A DNA stretch of 64,000 nucleotides, from positions 496,001 to 560,000 of the forward strand of contig CAWEPI010000004.1 of the NCBI GenBank assembly GCA_963810945.1, read 5' to 3'. The notes under the pieces are model-generated. The model did no database searches. It was not told the DNA's origin and saw only the letters and a list, made by a program, of their open reading frames with translations. Shown here in pieces: positions 28,456 through 37,252 of the stretch. The translations under genes were made by a program, and so were the position numbers. This DNA comes from JAOUEA01 sp963810945 (GTDB lineage Bacteria; Actinomycetota; UBA4738; HRBIN12). Positions within the stretch are counted from its first letter, which is position 1. Each line of letters opens with the position of its first letter.

Positions 28456-28756
28456 CTGCTCATCCTACGTCTGCGGGATCGGACCGACGAAGACTGAGGA
28501 CCTGTGCGAGCTCCGCGCCGCCCTGTTCGAGGTGAGCGCCCATGCAAGGCGACGCTGAAAACCTACTGGGTCGTGTCGGAACGCTGCGGCGCCGAGCTCC
28601 GGCTCATCGCCGGACGCGACTCCGGGTCGCGTTCTTCGCGCCGTGGCTGAGGCCGCCGTCGAGGCACGTGGTTGGGGGTTCGAGTCCCTCAGCGACGAAC
28701 ACGAAGCCGCGCTGAGCGGCTGCAGCGCGAACACCTCGCTTGCCCTTCGAGCACGA
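28456..28756. other. Intergenic stretch with short tRNA remnant
   Basis: Holds the leaderless -10 box of the lipoprotein gene (28462-28467, minus strand) and the tRNA T-arm remnant at 28674. No gene is supported. Confidence 0.5.
28674..28694 (+). repeat. 21-bp T-arm remnant of tRNA-Val
   Basis: GGGGGTTCGAGTCCCTCAGCG matches the T-arm and following bases of the tRNA at 14507. It is too short to be sure, but it is in the same orientation as the other copies and close to them. Confidence 0.55.
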
Positions 28757-29989
28757 CTACGGCCGGTACCGGTAGATCCCGCCGTAGCCGTAGCTCGCAG
28801 TGGGCGCGTAGATCCACCCCGCAACGAACACGCCTACAGAAACGGCATCGACATCATGCCGTTCGAACTCGTGCGAAGAGGGGATCGCCGATCCGATCCG
28901 AGCGCTCCACGCGACGGTTCCGTCCGTCCGGAAGGTGCGCAGCAACGGCCTGCCGGCGTGGGAGGCCGCCAACGAGATCGCGCCGGTGGGCGCGACCGCG
29001 ACCTCCGCCCAACTCGGGTGCCACTTCGGCCAGATCCGCGCTGGGACCGTCTTGTTCCACAGCTGTCGGCCTGCGGTCGAGAACCGGACCACCCGATAGG
29101 CGAAGCCGCCCAGCCGCGCTCTGGCCCGAACGTCCGCGACGGCCGCGAGGACGCCTGCGTCCAGATCGATCGAGAGCCCGCCGTCCAGGTGCGTCGTGCC
29201 GCGATCCGGGAGCATCGCCTCCCACAACACGGAGCCGGCCGGGCTGAAGGCCATCACGTAGGGGTCGCTGTTCGGACCTTCGGGGTTGGCGGAAGTCCAA
29301 GACCCGAGATCGGCTGAGCCCGTGACGAAGATCGTCCCTGAGGGGCCGACCGCAACCCCTTCCGCTGAGTCGTTCCGATCGCGGTTCGAGGGCTCGATGT
29401 CGAAGGTCCGGGTGAGCCGGCCGCGAAGCGAGAACTCCATCAGGAACGCGTCGATGAAATGGGGGCCGGGAGAGACGTAGGGCACGTGGTTCGCGGCGAC
29501 GACGATCATGTGATCCGTCACCGTGACGCCTCTCACGTCCACGTTCGGCGTGCCACATCGCTGATGCCGGAACCACCGGAGGTTCCCCTTCGGACTGTAG
29601 ACTCGGATGAACCAACCTGGGCAGCTCGCCCGTCGCGCGGCGACAGAGCCGGCTGTCACGATGCTCCCGTTCGGCCCAAGGGCTACCGAGGGGTTGCGCG
29701 CGACGGCGGAGTTGCGGCTCTTCGGCGCCCACCGTCGGTGCCAGACCTCGCGACCCCCGGCCGTGTATCGCGCGACGTACAGCACGGACCAGGCATGCGG
29801 GGGCGCCACATCCAACGTGACCGTCCCCACCGCGACCGTTCCTCCGAGCGGCGTCGCTGCAACGGATGCGAGAAGCGCCGGCGCCTTACGCACCCACACG
29901 GGTCGCCTGGAGGTGGCCCCGGCCTCCACGGGCGTCAGCACGACGAGCGACATCACAACGAGCACAGGAATGATGGATCGAGCCTTCAT
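28757..29989 (-). CDS. Secreted beta-propeller-like (PQQ/SBBP type) protein
   Basis: 410 residues with GGGAGG upstream. A signal peptide ('IIPVLVVMSLVVLTPVEA') is followed by about seven repeats of four-strand blades, seen as 'GGREVWHRRW', 'PKGNLRWFRH', 'GTIFVTGSADLG', 'AGSVLWEAML', 'AGRQLWNKTV' and 'DGTVAWSARIG'. Alternating 'G..(L/V)W' turns are typical of PQQ-like or SBBP propellers. Probably an extracytoplasmic binding protein. No catalytic residues assigned. Confidence 0.75.
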   Translation of the reverse strand: MKARSIIPVLVVMSLVVLTPVEAGATSRRPVWVRKAPALLASVAATPLGGTVAVGTVTLDVAPPHAWSVLYVARYTAGGREVWHRRWAPKSRNSAVARNPSVALGPNGSIVTAGSVAARRASCPGWFIRVYSPKGNLRWFRHQRCGTPNVDVRGVTVTDHMIVVAANHVPYVSPGPHFIDAFLMEFSLRGRLTRTFDIEPSNRDRNDSAEGVAVGPSGTIFVTGSADLGSWTSANPEGPNSDPYVMAFSPAGSVLWEAMLPDRGTTHLDGGLSIDLDAGVLAAVADVRARARLGGFAYRVVRFSTAGRQLWNKTVPARIWPKWHPSWAEVAVAPTGAISLAASHAGRPLLRTFRTDGTVAWSARIGSAIPSSHEFERHDVDAVSVGVFVAGWIYAPTASYGYGGIYRYRP

Positions 29990-30106
29990 CTCGGGGCACC
30001 TCCCAAGCCATCGTTCCCTGAGGGCCTCATCGTGTCCAGGGCCTATGGTCGGGCTGCGCGGAGGCCCGCAGGGAGGATCAGGCGCCCCCGAACGATGCGG
30101 TCTCGC

Positions 30107-30112
30107 TAGGCT
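30107..30112 (+). promoter_or_regulatory. -10 box of the cyclase gene (leaderless)
   Basis: TAGGCT with 6 nt to the ATG at 30119. Confidence 0.5.
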
Positions 30113-30118
30113 TCCTGG

Positions 30119-31309
30119 ATGTCCTTATCCAGGGAGGAACTCGCGGAGCGCGCCGGTGTCCCCGAGGCGACGGTGGATCACTTCGTGGAGCTCGGGATCG
30201 TCGCGGCCGCTGACGACGGCTCCTTCGCGCAGCCGGACGTGTATCGCGTGAGGTTGCTGGCTTCCTGCGATCGCGCGGGCATGCGTCCCGAAGATCTGGC
30301 TGAGGCCGTCGCGGCCGGCAAGCTTTCGTTCGCCTTCGCGGACCTCCCGCACTTCCGATTCGCGGCGCAGACCACCACGACCTACCGGGAGCTGGCCGAG
30401 CGGCTGGACCTCTCCCTCGACCTCGTGCTCGACGTCGAGCGAGCGATCGGGCCGGGCCGTCCGGCTCCGGACGATCGGATCCGTGAGGACGACGAGGCCA
30501 TCTTCCGGTTGACCAAGCTGTCGTCGCTCCTCGTGGATCCCGAAGCCATCGTTCGTACGTCGCGCGTCTTCCAGGATGCGATGCGTCGCATCACGGAATC
30601 GGAGGTGGCCCTGTTCGACACCTACATCGTGGGCGCCTTCCTCCAACAGGGCATGAGCTTCGTGGACGCGGTCGACCAGGCGAACCGGTTCGGCGCCGAA
30701 TCCACCCCGCTCCAGGAGGAGCTGCTCCTCACGCTGTACCGGCGGCACCAGGAGCGTCGGTGGACCGAGTACACCGTGGAGGGCATCGAGACGGTCTTGG
30801 AAGACCTGGGCTTGTACCGAAAGCCCGAGCATCCCCCCGCCTTCGCCTTCGTCGACCTCGCGGGGTATACGGCGCTCACGGAGGAACAGGGCGACGAGGC
30901 GGGGGCGCGAGCGGCCGCGGACCTCGCGCACATGGTGGACGCGGTGTCCGGTCCTCGGGGTGGCGAGCCCGTCAAGTGGCTCGGCGACGGGGTGATGCTG
31001 CACTTCCGCGACCCCGGCGACGCCGCGTTGGCCGTCCTGGAACTGGTCGAGCGCGCGCCCACGATGGGGCTTCCGGCCCATGCCGGCGTGGCGGCCGGAT
31101 CCGCCGTCTTCCAGGACGGCGACTACTTCGGGCGGACGGTGAACCTGGCCGCCCGGATCGCCGCGCGCGCCACCGAGGGCCAGACCCTCGTGAGCGAGGA
31201 GGTCGTCCAGCTCGCGGAACCGTCGGCGTTGAGCTTCCGGGCGTTCGGCTCCCTCGAGCTCAAGGGCTTCTCCGCCCCGACGCCGGTCTTCGAGGCGGTG
31301 CGACGATGA
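30119..31309 (+). CDS. Class III adenylate/guanylate cyclase with N-terminal MerR/HTH-like domain
   Basis: 396 residues. The N-terminus 'LSREELAERAGVPEATVDHFVELGIV' resembles a MerR-type helix-turn-helix and is followed by a helical region. The last 180 residues form the class III cyclase: first metal Asp in 'FAFVDLAGYTALTEEQG', second in 'VKWLGDGVMLHF', and the transition-state Asn and Arg in 'YFGRTVNLAARIAA'. The catalytic set is complete, so it should make cAMP or cGMP. The helical middle may regulate activity. Two cyclic-nucleotide-binding proteins elsewhere in the window are candidate receivers. Confidence 0.9.
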   Translation: MSLSREELAERAGVPEATVDHFVELGIVAAADDGSFAQPDVYRVRLLASCDRAGMRPEDLAEAVAAGKLSFAFADLPHFRFAAQTTTTYRELAERLDLSLDLVLDVERAIGPGRPAPDDRIREDDEAIFRLTKLSSLLVDPEAIVRTSRVFQDAMRRITESEVALFDTYIVGAFLQQGMSFVDAVDQANRFGAESTPLQEELLLTLYRRHQERRWTEYTVEGIETVLEDLGLYRKPEHPPAFAFVDLAGYTALTEEQGDEAGARAAADLAHMVDAVSGPRGGEPVKWLGDGVMLHFRDPGDAALAVLELVERAPTMGLPAHAGVAAGSAVFQDGDYFGRTVNLAARIAARATEGQTLVSEEVVQLAEPSALSFRAFGSLELKGFSAPTPVFEAVRR

Positions 31310-31377
31310 GGTGCTGCCACCGTCGCGAACGCCCTCCATCGCCTCCCAACCCGGCGAGTCGCTAGCATCGCCGAGCG

Positions 31378-31872
31378 ATGCACGGGTACTCGATCGACGG
31401 ATGGGACAGCTTCTTCGTAGCCGGGACGGGAGCCGCGGCCGCTCTCACCGGGCTCGTCTTCGTGGCGCTCTCGATCAACCTCACGCAGATCCTCTCGGCT
31501 CCCGGGCTGCCGGGTCGCGCGGGAGAGACGATCGCCATGCTGACGGAGGCGGTCGTGATCAGCCTCCTCGGCCTCGTCCCGCAGACCACCCGAGTGCTCG
31601 CCGTCGAGCTCACCGTGCTGGGCGTCGCGGGATGGGTGTTCGCGCTGGTCCTGTTCGTGCGGCGCCCGCGCGACGTCGCCGGTCCCACCAAGGGGCAGCA
31701 GGTGGGGCAGTTCGTCCTGGGGCAGATGGCGACGCTGCCGGTCATCGTCGCGGGGGTCTCGCTCTGGGTGGGTGCCGGAGGCGGTCTCTACTGGCTCGTG
31801 GTGGGGATCCTCTTCCTCCTCGTAGACGGGATCGCCAACGCCTGGGTGCTCCTCGTCGAGATCCTCCGGTGA
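31378..31872 (+). CDS. Small integral membrane protein
   Basis: 164 residues with five predicted helices, for example 'FFVAGTGAAAALTGLVFVALSI', 'AVVISLLGLVPQTT', 'VLGVAGWVFALVLFV' and 'YWLVVGILFLLVDGIANAWV'. The start 'GWDSFFVAGTGAAAALTGLVFVALS' is shared with small actinobacterial proteins sometimes called modulator of FtsH, but function is not established. TAGCAT lies 9 nt before the ATG. Confidence 0.7.
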   Translation: MHGYSIDGWDSFFVAGTGAAAALTGLVFVALSINLTQILSAPGLPGRAGETIAMLTEAVVISLLGLVPQTTRVLAVELTVLGVAGWVFALVLFVRRPRDVAGPTKGQQVGQFVLGQMATLPVIVAGVSLWVGAGGGLYWLVVGILFLLVDGIANAWVLLVEILR

Positions 31873-31889
31873 CGTAACCAGACCACGCT

Positions 31890-32948
31890 TCAAGGACCGA
31901 CGGATGCCATCAGGTCATGCCAGGCAGCAGTTGTCATCAACCCTCGATGATGGAAGAACACCGCCCGCGCGAAGGCGCGGAACCGCGGGCTCTCGAGCGC
32001 ACGGTCGATGAGCACGTTGGGCGGCCGCAGGTCGAGCGCCGAGCGCATCGCGCGCTTCCACGCGAAGGTCGGGTAGACGCCGCGGAGCGCGACGTCGAGC
32101 GTCGGCCCCCCGTCCAGGAGGTGGCTCGCGATCGCGAGGCCGGCGGCGCGACCCGAGCGGAGGGCCGTGTGGATGCCGCCCGCGGTGAGCGGTGACACGA
32201 GCCCCGCGGCGTCGCCCACCAGCACGACGTCCGGCGTCGCGAACGGGTGGACGGTCCCTCCGACCGGGATCAGGCCGCCACGCGTGCCCACCCGTCGCGC
32301 CCTCGCGAAGTCGAAGACGCGGGCAACCTGTGCGATGAAGCGGTCGAGGTTCGGGCGCGCGGGCAGGCGACTCGCGAGCCCTACCTGCGTGAGGCCGACC
32401 CCGGGGACGACCCATCCGATGTACCCCGGCGCGCGTTGCGAGTCGAGGAAGACGTGGAGCCGCTCGTCAACGCCCGCGACGCCCTCGAACTCGGCCTCGA
32501 CGCCCGCGAGGAACGCGCGGTTGCGGCCGAGGCCCGCCAGGCGGGCCACGCTCGATCGCGGCCCGTCCGCGCCGACGAGGACTTCGCCCGAGCGCGGCCC
32601 GGAGAAGGCCTCACCGCATCGCAGCTCGGCGCCCGCTTCGATCGCGCGGTCCGCGAGCGAGCGCAGGAGCGCTGGTGTGTCAGTGGCGAGGAAGTAGTAG
32701 CCGGGCGCGTCGAGGTCGATCCACCGTAGGGATGGCCCATAGAGGCGAACGCCGTGGATCCGCCGGGTCGATCCGTGCGGCGGGTCCTCCTCCTCGGCCG
32801 CCTCCTTCACGAGGAGCCCGGTCGTGTGCACCGCGTGGCCTGGGTCGCGCTTGCGCTCCCTTACGACGGTACGCAGGCCGCGAGTGGCGCATGTCCGGGC
32901 GCAAGTCAGCCCGGCGAAGCTCGCCCCCACGATCTCGACATCCACCAC
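31890..32948 (-). CDS. FAD-dependent oxidoreductase, geranylgeranyl-reductase-like
   Basis: About 352 residues; GTG at 32948 or the adjacent 32945, preceded by GAGGAGGG. The N-terminal 'VEIVGASFAGLTCARTCA' is a Rossmann FAD site. 'VLVGADGPRSSVARLAG' and the FAD-binding 'LVGDAAGLVSPLTAGGIHTAL' confirm the family, and the spacing of the latter motif is typical of geranylgeranyl reductases and related flavin monooxygenases. Acts on isoprenoid or aromatic substrates in general; the substrate here is unknown. It converges with the small membrane gene. Confidence 0.85.
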   Translation of the reverse strand: MVDVEIVGASFAGLTCARTCATRGLRTVVRERKRDPGHAVHTTGLLVKEAAEEEDPPHGSTRRIHGVRLYGPSLRWIDLDAPGYYFLATDTPALLRSLADRAIEAGAELRCGEAFSGPRSGEVLVGADGPRSSVARLAGLGRNRAFLAGVEAEFEGVAGVDERLHVFLDSQRAPGYIGWVVPGVGLTQVGLASRLPARPNLDRFIAQVARVFDFARARRVGTRGGLIPVGGTVHPFATPDVVLVGDAAGLVSPLTAGGIHTALRSGRAAGLAIASHLLDGGPTLDVALRGVYPTFAWKRAMRSALDLRPPNVLIDRALESPRFRAFARAVFFHHRGLMTTAAWHDLMASVGP

Positions 32949-33078
32949 GGAACCCTCCTCGACACGAGGACCGTTGCATGGCAGCGATGTCGTTGGAACC
33001 GAACGCACGCGATCGTCATGAGGGCGTCACACGACCGCGATGCGTTCGGCTTGCTCACCGCCCGTGCCCTGTGGAACA

Positions 33079-33584
33079 GTGCGGCACGTGGGTCGTGGCG
33101 TGGTCATCGCGCTCACCTTCGTCGCTACTTGTGCGGTGTCGGTGTCGGCCGCCTCGGCCGAGCCTTCGAGCGGTCCGGGTCCTCAGAGATGCGGGCGGAG
33201 ATGTACGACGCCGTGTTCGTCGACGCCGACTCCCCGATCCAGGTCCTCGCGCGGATCTGTGTACGCCCCCGTCGCCCTCGACGATGCCTCCCCCTCGGCT
33301 ACCAGGTCCGTCACGCCATCGACGCAGGTGTGCCGGTGGAGATCCGATGGGTCCACCGGATGTGGCCGCACGCCGGCGACTACTGGGTGCTGTCGCCCGT
33401 GCGGAGCACGGACCGACATGCGAGCTTCACCTACGCGTGGACGGATCCGCTCTCGGGATGTCGTGGCGGGGGGCGCAAGCGGTTCCGCCGTGAGGGCGGG
33501 GCCTGGATGAACGACGGCGGATCGGCCTATGCAGGCTGCCCGGCTGGAAGGCCCGCCCCACAACGACGAATACGAGGCCGGTAG
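33079..33584 (+). CDS. Probable secreted small protein, one frameshift
   Basis: The first frame from GTG at 33079 gives a good signal peptide ('VVIALTFVATCAVSVSAASA'). Near 33180 coding quality moves to another frame, which runs 'MYDAVFVDADSPIQVLARICVRP', 'VPVEIRWVHRMWPHAGDYW' and 'HASFTYAWTDP' to the stop at 33584. A frame break is needed to join them. No family recognised. Confidence 0.45.
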
Positions 33585-33646
33585 CACCCTGCTCGTGCGG
33601 CGGGGTTCGAGGGCTGGCGCTGCACCACCCCTCGATCCCGTGGGAT

Positions 33647-33674
33647 CGGTCCGGCGGCTCGCGCCGCCGGACCG
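33647..33674. terminator. GC-rich hairpin after the TAP-like peptidase gene
   Basis: CGGTCCGGCGGC, loop TCGC and GCCGCCGGACCG form a perfect 12-bp stem, 16 bp past the stop of the minus-strand gene. It also follows the plus-strand gene and could serve both. Confidence 0.75.
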
Positions 33675-33689
33675 ACCCCGCCGACCGGA

Positions 33690-35255
33690 TCAGGGTCCGT
33701 AGATCGGGATCAGGCGAGCCCGCAGCGACGGGCCGGGCCTCAGTGCGCGCGATGTCTCCGGAACCGGCTTCGGCAGCGGCTTGCACTTGACGTCGGCACC
33801 GTAACCGGGTTGGCGCGGCGGCAGGTGACCCGTCGCCAAGAACCGCGCGATCTTGTTGTCGACGCACGCGTTGCCGTAGAGGGATCCGGCGTGCGTCGTG
33901 CCGCCCGGCTCCGCGATCAAGCTCGACGACGGGAAGACGCTGCGCACGTAGAGGCTGCCCGGATACGGCGTGGCCGCGTCGAGGGTCTCGTCGATCAGGA
34001 GCACCGAGGTGCTGCCGCCGTTCACGGTGGTGGGCACCCCCGCGGGAGCGGCCCAGTAGAGGCAGGGCGCGTTGTACCACGCGTTGCCCCACGTCTCGAA
34101 CGGGGCCTTCTTGTAGGTGGCCCAGTTGTCCTGGCGCCACGTGCTCCATGCCTGGGGCCACTGCACGTCGGTGCACTGGACCGCGTTGTACACGGCGAAC
34201 CCGTTGTCGTCGCCGGGACCGTCGGCCCACTTGTACGCGCCGACGATCGCCTTGACGTCGTGGTCGTTCACCCAGCTGGAGAAGACGTCCGCGAGGTAGG
34301 TCCAGACCACCTGGTAGTACCCGGCGTACAGGATCGCGTCGTTCCACTCGTCCGGACCGACGACGCCGCCGGCCGGCTTCTTCGTGAGCTGACGGGCGAC
34401 CGCGTAGTACTGCTTCTCGACCGCGGCACCGGTCTTCCCCAAGTGGTACACGTGGTCGTACTTCGCCACCCACCGGAACCAGATCTCGATGTTCCGCTGG
34501 AAGGCGATGTCCTGGTTGAGGTTGGCCTGGTACCAGACGTTGCGCGGGTCCACGTTGGCGTCGAACACGGCGCGCCGGATGTTCCCGGGGAACAGGGTGG
34601 CGTAGACCTGACCGAGGTAGGTCCCGTAGGAGAACCCGTAGTAGTTGATCTGCGCGACGCCGAGGGCCTGGCGGATGCTGTCCATGTCCTTGGCGGCGTC
34701 GATCGTCGTCATGTGCTGCAGGAGCGCCGAGGCGTTGGCGTCGCACTTGTTGGCGTAGTGCTCGGAGCGCGTACGCCACGTGGTCACGAGCTTCTTCGTC
34801 ACGGGCACGTACGGGGGGCGGTCGCCGTGGAAGTAGTTCGCGATGCAATGGATCGACGGGACGCTGGATCCCACGCCGCGCGGATCGAAGCCGATCCAGT
34901 CGTAGGCGTCGCCGGCGTGGTTGGGCACGAACTGCCCCAGGTCGGCGAGGCCGAGGCCGGAGCCGCCGGGACCGCCGGGGTTGACGAGCATGACGCCCTG
35001 GTACTGGCCGATCGGCGTCGTGTGCTTGATGCGCGAGAGGGCGAGCTGGATCTGCGCCCCGCCGGGGTTGCTGTAGTCGAGCGGCACGCTCAGCATCGCG
35101 CACTTCGCCCCCGCCTTGCGCAGCGAGGCGTCGTCGCAGCGTCCCCACGCGAGGGCTGCGCGCGGGGCCTTCGGTGCGGCGGCCGCGGGCAGGACCACCT
35201 GGGCCGCGGTCGCGATCAATGCCGCGGCCGCGATGACACAGGCAAGCTTCTTCAT
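33690..35255 (-). CDS. Secreted alpha/beta-hydrolase, tripeptidyl-aminopeptidase (TAP/SlpD)-like
   Basis: 521 residues, full length. Signal peptide 'LACVIAAAALIATAAQV'. Hydrolase motifs: oxyanion 'MLVNPGGPGGSG', 'IGFDPRGVGSS', nucleophile 'YYGFSYGTYLG' (Ser), Asp region 'LLIDETLDAATP' and His in 'EPGGTTHAGS'. The C-terminal TAP-like domain with 'DNKIARFLATGHLPPR' is typical of the S33 secreted exopeptidases of actinobacteria, which remove tripeptides from protein N-termini outside the cell. Confidence 0.93.
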   Translation of the reverse strand: MKKLACVIAAAALIATAAQVVLPAAAAPKAPRAALAWGRCDDASLRKAGAKCAMLSVPLDYSNPGGAQIQLALSRIKHTTPIGQYQGVMLVNPGGPGGSGLGLADLGQFVPNHAGDAYDWIGFDPRGVGSSVPSIHCIANYFHGDRPPYVPVTKKLVTTWRTRSEHYANKCDANASALLQHMTTIDAAKDMDSIRQALGVAQINYYGFSYGTYLGQVYATLFPGNIRRAVFDANVDPRNVWYQANLNQDIAFQRNIEIWFRWVAKYDHVYHLGKTGAAVEKQYYAVARQLTKKPAGGVVGPDEWNDAILYAGYYQVVWTYLADVFSSWVNDHDVKAIVGAYKWADGPGDDNGFAVYNAVQCTDVQWPQAWSTWRQDNWATYKKAPFETWGNAWYNAPCLYWAAPAGVPTTVNGGSTSVLLIDETLDAATPYPGSLYVRSVFPSSSLIAEPGGTTHAGSLYGNACVDNKIARFLATGHLPPRQPGYGADVKCKPLPKPVPETSRALRPGPSLRARLIPIYGP

Positions 35256-35307
35256 CCGTCCCCCTCCTCGTCAGATGCTCCAGTGTGGCGCGGCCGTTGC
35301 GGTCGGG

Positions 35308-35856
35308 TCAAACCGGCCCCAGGAACCACCCCGCGTCGGGGGCGCGGTCCACGGTGACCATCGAGGTCAGGCCCGGCTGCCCCTCCGCGGCTTGCACGCG
35401 CCAGCGGATGCGCTTGTGGGGCCGGACGTCGAACGCGATCGCGATCCGTCGCGCGCCGATGTGGCAGCGCCTCAGGTCGAACGGCGGATCCGGGGTACCG
35501 CGTGTCCCGACGTAGCAGCCCAGGCCCGAGCTGGCACCGTCGTACTCGACGGTCACCGCGACGTCGAAGCCGGGGCCTCGTCGCGTGTCGAGGTACAGCG
35601 TGATCCTGCGGGTTCCGGCGCGCAGCCGCATGTCCTCGTAGCTCGTCACGACCACCACGTGCCGATGGGGGATCCCTGGCACCGCCCGCATCTTCGTGGT
35701 GGCGATGTCCACGCGGCTCGGCGTGTCGTCGGGATCGGTGTGCAGCGGTCCGGCGGAGGCCGTGGAGGCCAGGCACAGGACCAGGGCGCACGCGAGGACG
35801 AGGATGCCTCGCGATGGGTGCCGTTCTTCTCGGTTCGGTGCCTTCGCGGGGGTCAC
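35308..35856 (-). CDS. Secreted protein of unknown function
   Basis: 182 residues from GTG at 35856, supported by TAGCCT 7 nt upstream. Signal peptide 'GILVLACALVLCLASTASA'. The mature part is a single beta-rich domain ('RRITLYLDTRRGPGFDVAVTVEYDG', 'IAIAFDVRPHKRIRWRVQA') with two Cys that could form a disulphide ('GLGCYVG', 'RRCHIG'). No family recognised. Adjacent to the TAP-like peptidase on the same strand. Confidence 0.65.
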   Translation of the reverse strand: MTPAKAPNREERHPSRGILVLACALVLCLASTASAGPLHTDPDDTPSRVDIATTKMRAVPGIPHRHVVVVTSYEDMRLRAGTRRITLYLDTRRGPGFDVAVTVEYDGASSGLGCYVGTRGTPDPPFDLRRCHIGARRIAIAFDVRPHKRIRWRVQAAEGQPGLTSMVTVDRAPDAGWFLGPV

Positions 35857-35936
35857 GCAGGTCAGGCTAGGCGCGCCGCGCGTCGGGCACAAGCAACGCG
35901 AGGTGCGCGACGCCGATCCGGGTCCCGTGCGCCCGC

Positions 35937-35942
35937 TACCAT
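35937..35942 (+). promoter_or_regulatory. -10 box of the dipeptidase gene (leaderless)
   Basis: TACCAT with 6 nt to the ATG at 35949. Confidence 0.45.
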
Positions 35943-35948
35943 GGCCGG

Positions 35949-37154
35949 ATGCCGAGCGCCGCCGAGGAACGCATGCGCGACCTGCTGCGAGCCGCACCGC
36001 TGATCGATGGGCACAACGATCTCTTGTGGGCGCTCAGGGAAAGGCGCCTGAAGGGCGGGCCCGACTGGACGATGCCCGACCTCACCCTGGAGCGGCCGGA
36101 GTTCCAGACGGACCTCGTTCGCCTGGAGGCCGGAGGCGTCCGCGGGCAGTTCTGGTCGGTCTACGTGCCCTCGGACCTGCCCGGGCACGAGGCCGTCACC
36201 GCCACGCTCGAGCAGATCGACGCGCTCCTGGACCTGGTCCGGCGCTACCCGAGCCGGATGGAGCTCGCGCGCACCGCCGCCGACGTCGAACGCATCGCGG
36301 CCTCGGGCAGGGTGGCGTCGATGATCGGCGTGGAGGGCGGTCAATCGATCGGATGCTCGCTCGGGACGCTCCGGATCCTGGCCGGGTTCGGGGCCGGGTA
36401 CCTCACGTTGACCCACAACGACGACAACCCGTGGGCGGATTCCGCGACCGGCACCGCGCCCCACGGCGGCCTCACGCGCTTCGGTGAGGAGGTCGTCCGC
36501 GAGCTGAACCGCTCGGGCATGTTGGTCGACCTGAGTCACACGTCGCCCGACACGATGCGCCAGTCCCTCGAGGTGAGCGAGGCCCCGGTGATCTTCTCCC
36601 ACTCGTCCGCGCGCGCCCTCTGCGACGTCACGCGGAACGTCCCCGACGACGTGCTCGAGGCCGTGGCCCGACGCGACGGGGTCGTGATGGTGACGTTCGT
36701 ACCCTCGTTCCTCACGGCGGAGGGCGCCGAGATGAACGCCGCCGGGTGGCGGGAGGCCGGGCGCCTGCGCGCCGCGCATCCGGATGATCCTTCGCGCGTC
36801 CGAGAGGCCATGGAGGCCTGGTTCGCATCTCACCCCGACCCACCAGCCTCGGTCATCGACGTGGCCGAGCACATCGATCATCTCCGCACGGTGGCCGGCA
36901 TCGACCACATCGGGATCGGGAGCGACTTCGACGGCGCGGGCACGATGCCGGGGGGCCTCGACGACGCCGCCGGGTATCCGGCGCTCTTCGTCGCGTTGGC
37001 CGAGCGCGGCTACACGGAGGATGAGCTCATGAAGGTGGCGGGGCGCAACGTCCTGCGGGTGATGCGCGATGCGGAGCGCACCGCCGATCGGCTGCAGGCC
37101 GAGCGTCCGCCCTCGACCGCCACGATCGAACAGCTGGACGCACCCCGACCTTAG
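35949..37154 (+). CDS. Membrane-dipeptidase family (M19) zinc dipeptidase
   Basis: 401 residues, usual length. Metal-binding residues are visible: 'LIDGHNDLLWALR' (HxD), Glu in 'IGVEGGQSIG', His in 'LVDLSHTSPDTM' and 'VIFSHSSARA', and Asp in 'IGIGSDFDGAG'. The binuclear zinc enzyme cleaves dipeptides, including those with a D-residue. No signal peptide, so it acts in the cytoplasm. Followed by an MFS carrier gene. Confidence 0.95.
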   Translation: MPSAAEERMRDLLRAAPLIDGHNDLLWALRERRLKGGPDWTMPDLTLERPEFQTDLVRLEAGGVRGQFWSVYVPSDLPGHEAVTATLEQIDALLDLVRRYPSRMELARTAADVERIAASGRVASMIGVEGGQSIGCSLGTLRILAGFGAGYLTLTHNDDNPWADSATGTAPHGGLTRFGEEVVRELNRSGMLVDLSHTSPDTMRQSLEVSEAPVIFSHSSARALCDVTRNVPDDVLEAVARRDGVVMVTFVPSFLTAEGAEMNAAGWREAGRLRAAHPDDPSRVREAMEAWFASHPDPPASVIDVAEHIDHLRTVAGIDHIGIGSDFDGAGTMPGGLDDAAGYPALFVALAERGYTEDELMKVAGRNVLRVMRDAERTADRLQAERPPSTATIEQLDAPRP

Positions 37155-37252
37155 GGACCCACGCTCCCAGGGCCTGGTGGACGCGTGAGCGATCCATCCT
37201 CGGTGATAAGCCATAGGTAGGACGGCTCCGATGTCGTGCAGGAGGTGGCCGG

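Noticed and set aside
28465..28824. Minus-strand frame with 'SLRDSNPQPRAS'
   Set aside because: Again the tRNA T-arm remnant read as protein.
31123..31893. Minus-strand frame across the cyclase end and small membrane gene
   Set aside because: No conserved motif and typical antisense composition.
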